DNA of 64,000 bases from Modestobacter italicus. Its GTDB lineage: Bacteria; Actinomycetota; Actinomycetes; Mycobacteriales; Geodermatophilaceae. The DNA lies in contig NZ_JABGCJ010000004.1 in NCBI RefSeq assembly GCF_019799965.1, positions 124,001 to 188,000 of the forward strand, written 5' to 3'. The notes under the pieces were generated by a model. That model made no database searches. It saw only the letters and a list, made by a program, of their open reading frames with translations, and was not told the origin of the DNA. This document shows positions 14,766 to 23,795 of the stretch, in pieces. How positions within the stretch are numbered: the stretch's first letter is position 1; the number at the start of each line of letters is the position of its first letter. Position numbers and translations under genes: made by a program.

Positions 14766-16085
14766 TCAGCAGCCGCTGATGTTGATCCCGCGGGCCCGCA
14801 ACCAGGGCACCGGGTCGACCTGACCGCCGTACATCGCCCCGCCCGGGTGCACCTCGAAGTGCAGGTGCGGTCCGGTCGACTGGCCCCGGTTGCCGACCTC
14901 GGCGATCCGCTCGCCGGCCGCGACCCGCTCACCCGCGCGGACCGAGTAGGTGTTCACGTGGCCGTAGACGGTGACCGCGCCGTCGTCCCCGCGGATGTAG
15001 ACGGCGAGCCCGAAGCCGGTGGCCGGGCCGGCCCGCTGCACCACCCCGGCGGCCGCCGCGTAGATCGGCGTGCCGATCGGGGCGGCGATGTCGACGCCGT
15101 AGTGCGTGACCCCCCAGCGGGCGCCGTAGCAGCTGCTGGTGCGGCCGATGGCCGGGCGCACGTAGCCCGCGCCACCGGAGTCGGCGACCTCGGCCTCGGC
15201 CTGGGCGGCCGCGGCGGCAGCGGCACGCGCCCGCTCCTCGGCGAGCCGGGCCGCCTCCTCCTCGGCCGCCTTCTGGGCCAGCCAGGTCTGGTAGGCGTTG
15301 CGCGCCCCCTGCAGCTGGAGGAGGGCCACCTGGGCGTCCTGCAGCTGCTGGTCCAGCTGCGCCTTCTGCGCCGCCACCTCGTCGAGGGCGGCCTGCTGGC
15401 CGGCCAGCTGGGCGTCGGCCTCGGCCTTCGCCGCCGCGGCGGCCGCCTCGGCGCCGGCGGCCTCGTCGCGAGCCGAGCGCGCCGCGGCCTCGGCGGTGGC
15501 CTGCGCCACCTGCGCGGACTCCAGCACGTCGAGGACGTCGACCTGGTGGTCGCCGACGTAGGCGAGCAGGGCGGCCTTCTGCACCAGCTCGGACGGCCCC
15601 TCGGCGTCCAGCAGCGCCATCCCGCTGGACAGCTCACCGCTGTTCTTGTAGGAGTCCCGGGAGTACTCCGCGATCCGGGCCTGGGCCGCGACGACGGCGT
15701 CGGTCGCCGCCTGCAGCTGCGCCGCGGCCTGGTCGGCGGCGGCCTGGGCGGCCAGCCGGGCCTCCTCGGCGATCAGGTACGCGGTGCCGGCGGCCTCGGC
15801 CTGCCACTGCACCTGCTGCAGCCGGGCCTCGGTCGCGGCGACCAGCGCGGCGATCCGGCCCACCTCGGCGGCTGCGGCGTCCTGGGCCGCCTGCGCGCCG
15901 GTGATCTGCTCGTCGCTCGGGTTCTCCGGCGCCGCCTGCGCGGTGCCGCCACCGGCGCCGACCAGCACGGCGGACACCACCGTGGCCAGCGTCGCCGACA
16001 CGAGCCGGGAGGTGCGCCGCCTCGGCGGGGGTCCCGGAGCACGGGAGGAGAACCCGCGCTCCGGGCGCAGCAGACGCTGCGACAT
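14766..16085 (-). CDS. Secreted coiled-coil M23-family peptidase
   Basis: A 439-residue secreted cell-wall enzyme or hydrolase activator. A signal peptide with a long basic n-region ends near residue 51 (GTAQAAP). Residues about 60-305 are Ala/Gln/Glu-rich heptads forming a long coiled coil. A LytM/M23 domain fills about 325-435. The zinc site is visible as HYGVD (H-x3-D) and HLHFEVH (HxH), with a further His in YGHVN, so it should be catalytically competent, unlike EnvC-type activators. The ATG at 16085 has GGGAG six bases upstream. Such RipA/EnvC-like architectures act in peptidoglycan cutting during division. It ends by convergence on a strong stem-loop. Confidence 0.88.
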   Translation of the reverse strand: MSQRLLRPERGFSSRAPGPPPRRRTSRLVSATLATVVSAVLVGAGGGTAQAAPENPSDEQITGAQAAQDAAAAEVGRIAALVAATEARLQQVQWQAEAAGTAYLIAEEARLAAQAAADQAAAQLQAATDAVVAAQARIAEYSRDSYKNSGELSSGMALLDAEGPSELVQKAALLAYVGDHQVDVLDVLESAQVAQATAEAAARSARDEAAGAEAAAAAAKAEADAQLAGQQAALDEVAAQKAQLDQQLQDAQVALLQLQGARNAYQTWLAQKAAEEEAARLAEERARAAAAAAAQAEAEVADSGGAGYVRPAIGRTSSCYGARWGVTHYGVDIAAPIGTPIYAAAAGVVQRAGPATGFGLAVYIRGDDGAVTVYGHVNTYSVRAGERVAAGERIAEVGNRGQSTGPHLHFEVHPGGAMYGGQVDPVPWLRARGINISGC

Positions 16086-16168
16086 GGTCGCTCCCTGGGG
16101 AAGGGGGATGGGGGTGAGCACCTCGAGGGTCGCACCCACACCATGAGTCCCAAAGGCAACACGCGGCG

Positions 16169-16195
16169 CAGTCGCTACATCACTGACTGCGACTG
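16169..16195. other. Small inverted repeat upstream of the M23 gene
   Basis: CAGTCGC (16169-16175) and GCGACTG (16189-16195) form a 7-base inverted repeat with a 13-base spacer, directly after the stop of the sugar ABC ATPase and 84 bases before the M23 start. It may be a weak terminator for the ABC operon or a regulatory site for the peptidase. I cannot decide between these from sequence. Confidence 0.3.
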
Positions 16196-16196
16196 A

Positions 16197-17030
16197 TCAA
16201 CCCCCCGGCGGACGCTCCAGCTCCTCCGCGAGCTGGGTCAGCTCGTCGCCGCCGGCCATCATGTCGGTCAGCTGCTCGCGGGTCAGCTCACCCTTGGCGA
16301 AGTCGCCCATGCTGCGTCCCCGGTTGAGCAGCAGGAACCGGTCGCCGACCGGGTGCGCGTGGTGCGGGTTGTGGGTGATGAACACGACGCCCAGCCCCCG
16401 GTCCCGCGCCTGGGCGATGTAGCGCAGCACCACCGCGGCCTGCTTCACCCCCAGCGCCGACGTCGGCTCGTCGAGGATCAGCACCCGGGCCCCGAAGTGC
16501 ACCGCCCGGGCGATCGCCACCGACTGCCGCTCCCCACCGGAGAGGGTGCCCACCGGCTGGTCGGGGTCGCGGATGTCGATCCCCATCGCGGCCAGCTCAC
16601 GCCGGGTCACGTCCTTCGCGGTGGCCCGGTCGAACCGGCGGAACGGGCCCCAGCCCGTGGTCGGCTCCGAGCCCAGGAAGAAGTTCCGCCAGATCGCCAT
16701 CAGCGGGATCATCGCCAGGTCCTGGTAGACCGTGGCGATCCCGGCGTCCAGCGCCTCCCGCGGCGCACCGAACTCCACCGGCGCACCGTCGAGCAGCAGC
16801 TGGCCGCGCGTCGGTCGGTGCACCCCGGCCAGCACCTTGATCAGCGTCGACTTGCCGGCCCCGTTGTCCCCGAGCACGCAGGTGACCTCGCCGGCCCGGA
16901 CGGCGGTGGAGATGCCGTCCAGGGCGATGACCGAGCCGAAGTCCTTGCCGATGCCGCGCAGCTCCAGCAGCGGTGCCCCGCCGTCCGTCGTGCCGCTCTC
17001 CCGTCCGGCGCGGGTGGCCCCCCCGCTCAT
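16197..17030 (-). CDS. Sugar ABC transporter ATP-binding protein (single domain)
   Basis: The energising subunit of a carbohydrate importer, 277 residues with one nucleotide-binding domain, as in FrcA, rather than the double-domain RbsA/XylG type. Walker A is GDNGAGKST, the signature is LSGGERQ, Walker B is VLILDEP, and the switch His is in FITHN, all intact. The Q-loop stretch is ATVYQDLA. Its ATG at 17030 overlaps the permease stop (ATGA), and it is the last gene of the binding protein-permease-ATPase unit. The protein is clearly homologous to the ATPase at 43521-44330. Confidence 0.92.
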   Translation of the reverse strand: MSGGATRAGRESGTTDGGAPLLELRGIGKDFGSVIALDGISTAVRAGEVTCVLGDNGAGKSTLIKVLAGVHRPTRGQLLLDGAPVEFGAPREALDAGIATVYQDLAMIPLMAIWRNFFLGSEPTTGWGPFRRFDRATAKDVTRRELAAMGIDIRDPDQPVGTLSGGERQSVAIARAVHFGARVLILDEPTSALGVKQAAVVLRYIAQARDRGLGVVFITHNPHHAHPVGDRFLLLNRGRSMGDFAKGELTREQLTDMMAGGDELTQLAEELERPPGG

Positions 17031-18088
17031 CGCCGGGCCGCCTCGGCGTAGCGGCGCACCAGCCGGTTGGTCAGCACCGCGAGCAGCAGCATCGCCCCGA
17101 GGAAGAAGTAGAACCAGTCGGCGTCCCAGTTCAGGTAGACGATCCCCTGCTGGGTCATCCCGAAGATCAGCGCCCCGAGCGCCGCGCCGACGGCCGAGCC
17201 GAAGCCGCCGGTCAGCAGACAGCCCCCGATGACCGCCGCCACGATGTAGATCAGCTCCTGCCCGGTGCCGGTGTTCGCCTGCACCGACGTCAGCCGCACC
17301 GCGGTGATCGAGCCGACCAGCCAGGCGGCCCCCGCGGTGGTCATGAACAGCGCGATCGTGGTGCGCCGCGCCGGCACGCCCACGTTGCGGCTGGCCACCT
17401 CGTCGCCACCGGTGGCGAACACCCAGTTGCCGAACCGGGTGCGCAGCAGCACCCAGCTGGCCACCGCGGTGAGCAGCAGCCACCACACGATCGCGATCCG
17501 GAAGGGCTGCCCGAAGACGCTGATCGTGGAGGACAGCAGCAGCTCGGCGGAGTGGTAGCCGGGCGCGTCGGCCAGCCCCCGCACCTGGACGGTGCCGGTG
17601 AACAGCTTGGTCAGCCCCAGGTTCAGGCCCTGCAGCATCAGGAAGGTGCCCAGCGTGATGATGAAGCTGGGCAGACCGGTGCGGGTCACCAGCCAGCCGT
17701 TGAGGAAGCCGATCGCCAGCGCCAGCACCAGGGCCGCGGCGATCGCCACCCAGATGTTCTGCCCCAGCTCGACCGCGACGATCCCGACCGTCAGCGCGGT
17801 CGTGCCGGTCATCACGCCGGCGGAGAGGTCGAAGTGCCCGCCGATCATCAGCAGCGCGACGGCGACCGCCATGATCCCCAGCGTCGAGGCGACGTCCAGC
17901 CAGTTGGCCACCCCGCTCAGGGAGCGGAACACGTCGGACTGGGCAGAGAAGAACGCCAGGATGGCGATCGCCCCGATCAGCGACCCGATCTCCGGCTTGA
18001 CCAGCAGCCGGCGCCCGAGGCCGACGGACGCGACCCGCTCGTCGGTGCGCGCCGTCCGGTCGGCCGGCGCCTCGCGGGTGGCGCTCAG
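17027..18088 (-). CDS. Sugar ABC transporter permease (probable CTG start)
   Basis: A 353-residue polytopic membrane subunit of a carbohydrate importer (BPD_transp_2 family, about nine or ten helices), with the family hallmarks GGHFDLSAG and [17 protein letters not shown]. The reading frame has no ATG, GTG or TTG between the end of the preceding gene and a GTG well inside the first transmembrane helix. CTG at 18088 overlaps the binding-protein stop as CTGA and gives a natural N-terminus ([11 protein letters not shown], then a cytoplasmic segment to about residue 30). I therefore call CTG as start, helped by translational coupling; this is inference. The alternative is the internal GTG in SDVFRSL, which would lose the first helix. 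The ATPase follows with an ATGA overlap. Confidence 0.82.
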   Translation of the reverse strand: MSATREAPADRTARTDERVASVGLGRRLLVKPEIGSLIGAIAILAFFSAQSDVFRSLSGVANWLDVASTLGIMAVAVALLMIGGHFDLSAGVMTGTTALTVGIVAVELGQNIWVAIAAALVLALAIGFLNGWLVTRTGLPSFIITLGTFLMLQGLNLGLTKLFTGTVQVRGLADAPGYHSAELLLSSTISVFGQPFRIAIVWWLLLTAVASWVLLRTRFGNWVFATGGDEVASRNVGVPARRTTIALFMTTAGAAWLVGSITAVRLTSVQANTGTGQELIYIVAAVIGGCLLTGGFGSAVGAALGALIFGMTQQGIVYLNWDADWFYFFLGAMLLLAVLTNRLVRRYAEAARR

Positions 18089-19074
18089 CGGGTGCCCGCC
18101 GATGCGAGCTCGGCGATCTCGTCGACGTTCTCGCTGTCGACGATCCCCGGACCGGTGAGCACGGCCTGGCCGCCACCGACGGTGTTGAGGTTCTCCGCGT
18201 AGAGCTTGAGCATCACGATCGGCAGGTAGCCCTGCTCGAACTGCTGCTGGTCGACCGCGAAGGCGACCGAGCCGTCCTGGATGGCGGCGATGACGTCGCC
18301 GTTGAGGTCGAAGGTGGCGATCTCCACGTCGGCCCCGGCGTCCGAGGCGGCGGCCGCCGCGACCGGCGCCACGGCGGAGTTCAGCGTGAGCACGGCGTCG
18401 ATCGAGTCGTCGCTCTGCAGCTGCGAGGTGATCGTCGACTGTGCGGACTGCAGGTCGTTGATGTCCACCTGCAGCAGCCGGACGTCGGTGGCCAGGCCCT
18501 GGGAGGCACCGGCGCAGCGCTGCTCCAGGCCGATGTTGCCGGCCTCGTGGACGACGCACAGGACGTTCTGCGCGCCGTCGGCGGCCAGCCGCTGCCCGGC
18601 GCCGATGCCGGCGATCGTCTCGTCCTGGCCGACGTGCCCGATCGCGCCGAACTCGGCCGACTGGGCCGCGCCGGAGTTGATGGTGACCACCGGGATGCCG
18701 GCCTCGACCGCCGCGGTGATCGAGTCCTGCAGGGCGTCGGGGTTGGCCATGGAGACCACGATGCCGTCGACGTCCTGGTTGACCGCGGCCTCGATGAGCT
18801 GCGACTGGCGCTGGGGGTCACCGTCGCTCTGGTAGTCCACGCCGACGCCCAGGTCCTCACCGGCGGCCTCGGCGCCGTTCTGCACGACGTCCCAGAAGGC
18901 GTCCCCGGCCGAGCCGTGGGTGACGACGGCGAAGTCCAGGTCGCCCGAGGCGGAGGCCCCGCCGCTGTCCCCGCCGCTGTCCCCGTCGCCGCCGCCGGAG
19001 TTCTCGGTGGAGCAGCCGACGAGCAGCAGGGGCGCTGCCAGGGCGAGTGCGAGCAGCCGGGTGGGTCGAGCCAT
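18085..19074 (-). CDS. Sugar ABC transporter substrate-binding lipoprotein
   Basis: A 329-residue extracytoplasmic binding protein of the periplasmic-binding type I (LacI/ribose-binding-like) fold. The lipobox LLVGC puts the lipidated Cys at residue 21, followed by a Gly/Ser/Asp-rich linker to about residue 45. The mature domain shows the family pattern [32 protein letters not shown] and later [20 protein letters not shown] at 19074 is preferred, with GAGG 12 bases upstream; an upstream GTG is possible. It is the first gene of the importer, divergent from the valine dehydrogenase. The pentose or hexose bound cannot be told from sequence. Confidence 0.9.
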   Translation of the reverse strand: MARPTRLLALALAAPLLLVGCSTENSGGGDGDSGGDSGGASASGDLDFAVVTHGSAGDAFWDVVQNGAEAAGEDLGVGVDYQSDGDPQRQSQLIEAAVNQDVDGIVVSMANPDALQDSITAAVEAGIPVVTINSGAAQSAEFGAIGHVGQDETIAGIGAGQRLAADGAQNVLCVVHEAGNIGLEQRCAGASQGLATDVRLLQVDINDLQSAQSTITSQLQSDDSIDAVLTLNSAVAPVAAAAASDAGADVEIATFDLNGDVIAAIQDGSVAFAVDQQQFEQGYLPIVMLKLYAENLNTVGGGQAVLTGPGIVDSENVDEIAELASAGTR

Positions 19075-19363
19075 CGTGTGCCAGTTCCTCAAGGTCGTCA
19101 CTCCTGTGTGGCGGCGCAGCACTGCCCCGCTGGTCCGCTCCTCCACGCCCCTGGACTCGGGGCGTCTGGGGGGAGTCTGCGGCACCAGGGTGCGCCGGCG
19201 CCTGTCGTCAGCCCCTGATCATGCCCGGCCGCACCGCCCGACACGGCACTGACCTCCTGATCGACACCAGGTCGTTGCCCGCGGGCCCCCTCGCCGCACG
19301 CCGCCGGCCCCGCGCGAGCGCACGCGCGCGTGGGACGGCGACCGCGCGCCTAGGCTGCCCGAC

Positions 19364-20428
19364 GTGGACGTGATGGCCTCCGGGCACGAACAGGTCGTCT
19401 TCTGCTCCGACCCGGAGTCGGGGTTGCGCGCGGTGATCGCGGTGTACTCCACCGCGCTCGGGCCGGCACTGGGCGGCACCCGCTTCTTCCCCTACGCCTC
19501 CGAGGAGGCCGCGGTCGCCGACGCGCTCGCGCTGTCCAGGGCGATGGCCTACAAGAACAGCTTGGCCGGCCTGGACCTGGGTGGCGGCAAGGCGGTGATC
19601 ATCGGCGACCCGCGCACCGACAAGACCGAGGTGCTGCTGCGGGCCTACGGCCGGTTCGTGGAGAGCCTGGGCGGCCGCTACCTCACCGCCTGCGACGTGG
19701 GCACCTACAACGCCGACCTCGACGTCGTCGCCCGGGAGACCCGCTTCGCGCACGGCCGCTCGGAGGCCTTCGGCGGCTGCGGCGACTCCTCGGTGCTCAC
19801 CGCCTTCGGCGTGTTCCAGGGCATGCGCGCGGCCGCGCAGCACCGCTGGGGTGCGCCCACGCTGGCCGGCCGCACGGTCGCCGTGGCCGGGGTGGGCAAG
19901 GTCGGCAGCTGGCTGGTCGACCGGCTGGTCGCCGACGGCGCGTCCGTCCTGGTCACCGACGTCGACCCGGGCGCCGTGGCACGGGTGCGTGCCCGGCACC
20001 CGCAGGTCACCGCCGTCGCCGACACCGAGACCCTGGTGCGCACGCCGCACGACGTCTACGCCCCGTGCGCCCTCGGTGGCGCACTGGACGACGAGACGGT
20101 CGCCGCGCTGCCGGCCGAGATCGTCTGCGGTGGGGCCAACAACCAGCTGGCCCACGAGGGGACGGCGCAGCTGCTGGTCGACCGTGGCGTGCTGTACGCA
20201 CCCGACTACCTGGTGAACGCCGGCGGGGTCATCCAGGTCGAGGACGAGCGGCACGGGTTCTCCTTCGCCCGGGCCGAGTCGAAGGCCACCTCGATCTTCG
20301 ACGTCGCGCTCCGGGTGTTCGCCGCCGCCGACGCCGAGGGGGTCTCCCCCGCGGTCGCCGCCGACCGGCTCGCCGAGGAGCGGATGCGCTCCGTCGGCCG
20401 GCTGGCGACCATCCGACTGCCCCGCTGA
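19364..20428 (+). CDS. Valine/leucine dehydrogenase (Glu/Leu/Phe/Val family)
   Basis: An NAD-dependent amino acid dehydrogenase of 354 residues that deaminates branched-chain amino acids to keto acids. The N-terminal substrate domain contains [12 protein letters not shown] and the catalytic Lys in DLGGGKAVI. The C-terminal domain has the dinucleotide fold [14 protein letters not shown] (near 168-181) and the family's CGGANNQL and [11 protein letters not shown] blocks. Length and motifs fit Streptomyces-type valine dehydrogenase and leucine dehydrogenase equally well. It starts at GTG 19364, with an in-frame ATG four codons in. A short GC stem (20429-20444) directly follows the stop and may terminate it. 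It stands alone. Confidence 0.9.
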   Translation: MDVMASGHEQVVFCSDPESGLRAVIAVYSTALGPALGGTRFFPYASEEAAVADALALSRAMAYKNSLAGLDLGGGKAVIIGDPRTDKTEVLLRAYGRFVESLGGRYLTACDVGTYNADLDVVARETRFAHGRSEAFGGCGDSSVLTAFGVFQGMRAAAQHRWGAPTLAGRTVAVAGVGKVGSWLVDRLVADGASVLVTDVDPGAVARVRARHPQVTAVADTETLVRTPHDVYAPCALGGALDDETVAALPAEIVCGGANNQLAHEGTAQLLVDRGVLYAPDYLVNAGGVIQVEDERHGFSFARAESKATSIFDVALRVFAAADAEGVSPAVAADRLAEERMRSVGRLATIRLPR

Positions 20429-20637
20429 GCCCGCCGGGGCGGGCCTGGAGACCCGTTCCGGCTGAGACCTCGGCCACGGATCACCTCCCGACGAGGGGGC
20501 TGGGGGGTGGGACGCGTGCCCGTGACCGATACGTGTCGTAAGCTCGGCCCAGGACACAGTCACTCAGTCGGGGTCGCCACACGGGCCGTCCAGCCCTGTG
20601 CTGGGCGACCCGAACTCCGTCACGAGGGGGTCGAGCC

Positions 20638-20853
20638 ATGGGGCGCGGCCGAGCGAAGGCCAAGCAGACACGCGTGGCCCGTGAGCTCAAGTACAGCTCA
20701 CCCAACACCGACCTCACGGCCTTGCAGCGCGAGCTCGCTGGTCAGCCGTCGTCGTTCCCCTCGCGGGGGGCGAAGGACGACGACGAGGAAGAGCCGTACG
20801 TCGGTGCTTGGTCACAGGACGACGAGGACGACGACTGGGCTGCCAGCCGTTGA
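20638..20853 (+). CDS. DUF3073 protein
   Basis: A 71-residue conserved actinobacterial protein, very basic at the start (MGRGRAKAKQTRVARELK) and strongly acidic at the end (DDDEEEP and DDEDDD). The block YSSPNTDLTALQREL is the hallmark of DUF3073. GAGGGGG lies seven bases before the ATG. In mycobacteria the same gene (Rv0810c) sits beside purM and purF, as here, where it converges on purM. The role is unknown; the charge distribution would suit nucleic-acid or protein binding. Confidence 0.93.
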   Translation: MGRGRAKAKQTRVARELKYSSPNTDLTALQRELAGQPSSFPSRGAKDDDEEEPYVGAWSQDDEDDDWAASR

Positions 20854-20884
20854 CCAGCTGAGCCCCCGGGCCCAGTACTCGTTC

Positions 20885-20928
20885 CAGGACGACACCACGG
20901 CACCCCCGGGTGCCGGGGTGTCGTCCTG
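20885..20928. terminator. 21-bp stem-loop after the DUF3073 gene
   Basis: Arms 20885-20905 and 20908-20928 pair with one mismatch, leaving a tiny CC loop. It lies 32 bases after the DUF3073 stop and probably terminates that transcript. It could also act on purM read-through from the other side. Confidence 0.75.
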
Positions 20929-20949
20929 CGCGTGCACTCCGAACGGCGT

Positions 20950-20986
20950 CAGCCCCGCACCGACCTCCGGGTCAGGTGCGGGGCTG
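20950..20986. terminator. 12-bp stem-loop downstream of purM
   Basis: CAGCCCCGCACC (20950-20961) pairs perfectly with GGTGCGGGGCTG (20975-20986) across a 13-base loop. It is 29 bases beyond the purM stop on the minus strand and is the likely end of the purF-purM transcript. Confidence 0.7.
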
Positions 20987-20988
20987 CT

Positions 20989-21029
20989 GCCGGTTCACCG
21001 GTAGGAGTGCCGGTTCAGCGGTAGGAGCC
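20989..21029. repeat. 20-base tandem duplication of the purM 3' end
   Basis: Bases 20989-21008 repeat 21009-21028 with one or two differences. The right copy contains the last codons and stop of purM (Ser-Tyr-Arg-stop on the minus strand). The left copy encodes the same Ser-Tyr-Arg-stop out beyond the gene. This looks like a small slippage or duplication event at the gene end. Confidence 0.7.
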
Positions 21030-22079
21030 CACCAGCCGGGCGCTGCCGGCTGCCCCGGGGCTGCCGGCCGCACCGACCGTGCCGGCCACCCACGCGGGCA
21101 CCCCCCGCTCGGTCAACAGGGCGACGGCGCGGTCGGCGTCGCCCGGCGAGACGGCTGCGACCATGCCGACGCCACAGTTGAACGCCCGCTCGGACTCCGT
21201 CCGCGGCACGCCGTGCTCCTCGAGCAGCCGGACGGCCGGAGGCAGCGCCCAGGTGCTGCGGTCCAGGACGGCCTCCAGGCCGGCGGGGACCACGCGTGTG
21301 GTGTTGCCGGCCAGCCCGCCGCCGGTGATGTGCGCGTAGGCGTGCACCGTCTCCACGCCGAGGGCCTCGACCAGGGCCAGGCAGTCCAGCGCGTAGATCC
21401 GGGTCGGCTCGAGCAGCTCGTCGCCCAGCGGCCGGGTCAGCCCGGCGGGGGTGGCGGTGAGGTCGAGCCCGGCGCGGTCGACGACCCGGCGCACCAGCGA
21501 GTAGCCGTTGGAGTGGAAGCCCGAGGACGCCATCGCGATGACCACATCGCCGTCGCGGACCCGCTCCGGCCCCAGCACCGAGTCGGCCTCGACCACCCCG
21601 ACCGCGGTGGCGGCCAGGTCGTACTCGTCGGCGTCCATCAGGTCGCCGTGCTCGGCGGTCTCCCCGCCGACGAGCGCCGCGCCGGCCTGGGTGCAGCCGG
21701 TGGCGATGCCGGTGACGATGGCGGCGATCCGCTCCGGGACGACCCGGCCGCAGGCCACGTAGTCCTGCAGGAACAGCGGCTCGGCGCCGCAGGCGACCAG
21801 GTCGTCGACGACCATGGCGACCAGGTCGATGCCGACGGTGTCGTGCCGGTCCAGCGCCCGGGCGAGGGCGATCTTGGTGCCGACGCCGTCGGTGGACGAC
21901 GCCAGCAGCGGCTTGCGGTACTTCGCCGTGTCCAGCGCGAAGAGCCCGGCGAAGCCGCCCAGGCCACCGACGACCTCGGGGCGGTTGGTCTTCTCCACCG
22001 CGGCGCGCATCAGCGTGACGGCGCGTTCACCGGCGTCGATGTCCACGCCGGCGGCGGCGTAGGTGTACTCGCCGCTCAC
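21015..22079 (-). CDS. purM: Phosphoribosylformylglycinamidine cyclo-ligase (AIR synthetase)
   Basis: Closes the imidazole ring of purines, converting FGAM to AIR with ATP. The 354-residue product shows the PurM/PurL-type fold: YAAAGVDIDAGERAV at the start, KPLLASSTDGVGTK and HDTVGIDLVAMVVDD in the nucleotide-binding region, LVGGETAEH, and SSGFHSNGYSLVR, then HITGGGLAGN. It starts with GTG at 22079, overlapping the purF stop as GTGA, so purF and purM are coupled. A Gly/Ala-rich tail after about residue 325 is slightly longer than usual. The last four codons are duplicated just downstream. Confidence 0.95.
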   Translation of the reverse strand: MSGEYTYAAAGVDIDAGERAVTLMRAAVEKTNRPEVVGGLGGFAGLFALDTAKYRKPLLASSTDGVGTKIALARALDRHDTVGIDLVAMVVDDLVACGAEPLFLQDYVACGRVVPERIAAIVTGIATGCTQAGAALVGGETAEHGDLMDADEYDLAATAVGVVEADSVLGPERVRDGDVVIAMASSGFHSNGYSLVRRVVDRAGLDLTATPAGLTRPLGDELLEPTRIYALDCLALVEALGVETVHAYAHITGGGLAGNTTRVVPAGLEAVLDRSTWALPPAVRLLEEHGVPRTESERAFNCGVGMVAAVSPGDADRAVALLTERGVPAWVAGTVGAAGSPGAAGSARLVGSYR

Positions 22080-23632
22080 GGCCGGCTCAGCGCGTCGTCG
22101 GCGCCACCGGGCAGCGAGGGGCTGCCGGCCTGCCGCCCGGTCCAGCCGGTGACCGCGGCCTCGGGCTCCAGCGCGCGGCGGCCGATGCCCTCCAGCACGT
22201 GCTTGCCCAGCACCTCCGGCTCGGCCAGCGGGATCGGGTACTCCCCGGTGAAGCAGGCGGTGCACAGCCGGTTGGCCGGCTGCTCGGTTGCGGCGATCAG
22301 TCCCTGCTCGGAGACGTAGCCCAGCGAGTCGGCGTTGATCGAGGCGCGCACCCCGTCGACGTCCAGGCCGTTGGCCACCAGCTCGGCCCGGCTGGCGAAG
22401 TCGATGCCGTAGAAGCACGGCCACTTCACCGGCGGTGAGGCGATCCGCACGTGCACCTCGAGGGCGCCGGCCTCCCGCAGCATCCGGATCAGCGCACGCT
22501 GGGTGTTGCCCCGCACGATCGAGTCGTCGACGACGACCAGGCGCTTGCCGCGGATGACGTCGCGCAGCGGGTTGAGCTTCAGCCGGATCCCCAGCTGGCG
22601 GATCGTCTGGCTCGGCTGGATGAAGGTGCGCCCCACGTAGGAGTTCTTCACCAGGCCCAGGCCGTAGGGGATGCCGGAGGCCTCGGCGTAGCCGACCGCG
22701 GCCGGTGTGCCGGACTCGGGCACCGGGATGACCAGGTCGGCCTCCACCGGGTGCTCCTTGGCCAGCCGGCGGCCGATCTCCACCCGGGCCGCGTGCACGC
22801 CGCGGCCGGCGATCGTGGTGTCGGGCCGGGCCAGGTAGACGTACTCGAAGACGCAGCCCTTGGGGTCGGCGGGCGCGAAGTGCTGGCTGCGCAGCCCGTC
22901 CTCGTCGATGGCGATCAGCTCGCCGGGCTCGACCTCGCGGACGAACGAGGCGCCGCAGATGTCCAGCGCGGCGGTCTCGCTGGCGACCACCCAGCCACGC
23001 TCCAGCCGGCCGAGCACCAGCGGGCGCACGCCCTGCGGGTCGCGGGCGGCGTAGAGCGTGTGCTCGTCCATGAAGGTGAAGCTGAACGCGCCCCGCAGCC
23101 GCGGGAGCACCTCCATCGCCGCCACCTCGACCGACACGTCGGGCTTGGCGGCGATCAGCGAGGTGACCAGGTCGGAGTCGTTGGTCGCGACGAACGCCCC
23201 GGCCACGCCCTGGTCCGCCGCGGCGCTGGCCAGCTCGGCGGTGTTCACCAGGTTGCCGTTGTGACAGAGCGCCAGGCCGGTGCCGGCACTGGTGGTGCGG
23301 AACGTCGGCTGGGCGTTCTCCCAGGTGGAGGCGCCGGTGGTGGAGTACCGGGCGTGGCCGACGGCGATGTGCCCGCGCAGGCTGCCCAGCGTGGGCTCGT
23401 CGAAGACCTGGCTCACCAGGCCCATGTCCTTGTAGACCACGACGGAGGAGCCGTCGGACACCGCGATGCCGGCCGCCTCCTGACCGCGGTGCTGGAGGGC
23501 GTACAGGCCGAAGTAGGTCAGCTTCGCGACCTCCTCCCCCGGCGCCCAGACCCCGAAGACGCCACAGGCGTCCTGGGGACCAGGGGAATGGGGGTCGAGG
23601 TCGTGCGTCAGCCGTCCGTCACCGCGAGGCAC
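22076..23632 (-). CDS. purF: Amidophosphoribosyltransferase
   Basis: The committing enzyme of purine synthesis, forming phosphoribosylamine from PRPP and glutamine. Residues 1-22 look like a removable propeptide, exposing Cys23 (DACGVFG) as the N-terminal nucleophile of the glutaminase domain. The PRTase domain has the PRPP loop VVVDDSIVRGNT. C-terminal cysteines (CFYGID and LCTACFTGEYP) with the Cys pattern of the B. subtilis type suggest a 4Fe-4S cluster. The 518-residue length is normal. Start GTG 23632 has no evident ribosome binding site. A large hairpin between it and the upstream MBL gene separates the transcripts. Confidence 0.95.
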   Translation of the reverse strand: MPRGDGRLTHDLDPHSPGPQDACGVFGVWAPGEEVAKLTYFGLYALQHRGQEAAGIAVSDGSSVVVYKDMGLVSQVFDEPTLGSLRGHIAVGHARYSTTGASTWENAQPTFRTTSAGTGLALCHNGNLVNTAELASAAADQGVAGAFVATNDSDLVTSLIAAKPDVSVEVAAMEVLPRLRGAFSFTFMDEHTLYAARDPQGVRPLVLGRLERGWVVASETAALDICGASFVREVEPGELIAIDEDGLRSQHFAPADPKGCVFEYVYLARPDTTIAGRGVHAARVEIGRRLAKEHPVEADLVIPVPESGTPAAVGYAEASGIPYGLGLVKNSYVGRTFIQPSQTIRQLGIRLKLNPLRDVIRGKRLVVVDDSIVRGNTQRALIRMLREAGALEVHVRIASPPVKWPCFYGIDFASRAELVANGLDVDGVRASINADSLGYVSEQGLIAATEQPANRLCTACFTGEYPIPLAEPEVLGKHVLEGIGRRALEPEAAVTGWTGRQAGSPSLPGGADDALSRP

Positions 23633-23736
23633 CCCCAGAGAGTACCGGCTGCGCCGCCCCCGCCCGGGTGGGACCGCTCACTCGGGCGGGGACGACGCCG
23701 TCCGGAAAGGGCAGCTCAGCGGCCGGAACCGCCCGG

Positions 23737-23788
23737 CCCCGTCCAGGGGCTCGCCCCGAGCCTGCACGGGGTGAGCCCCTGGACGGGG
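23737..23788. terminator. 16-bp stem-loop downstream of the MBL-fold gene
   Basis: Arms 23737-23752 and 23773-23788 are perfectly complementary, and the 20-base loop itself can pair (CCCCG with CGGGG). It sits eight bases after the minus-strand MBL gene and about 105 bases before the purF start, so it isolates purF from the formaldehyde genes. Confidence 0.8.
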
Positions 23789-23795
23789 GCCTTCA

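Noticed and set aside
16086-16196. A ydaO (c-di-AMP) riboswitch before the M23 peptidase
   Set aside because: Such riboswitches often precede cell-wall hydrolase genes in actinobacteria, but only 111 bases are available and I cannot see the conserved core; there is only a small inverted repeat.
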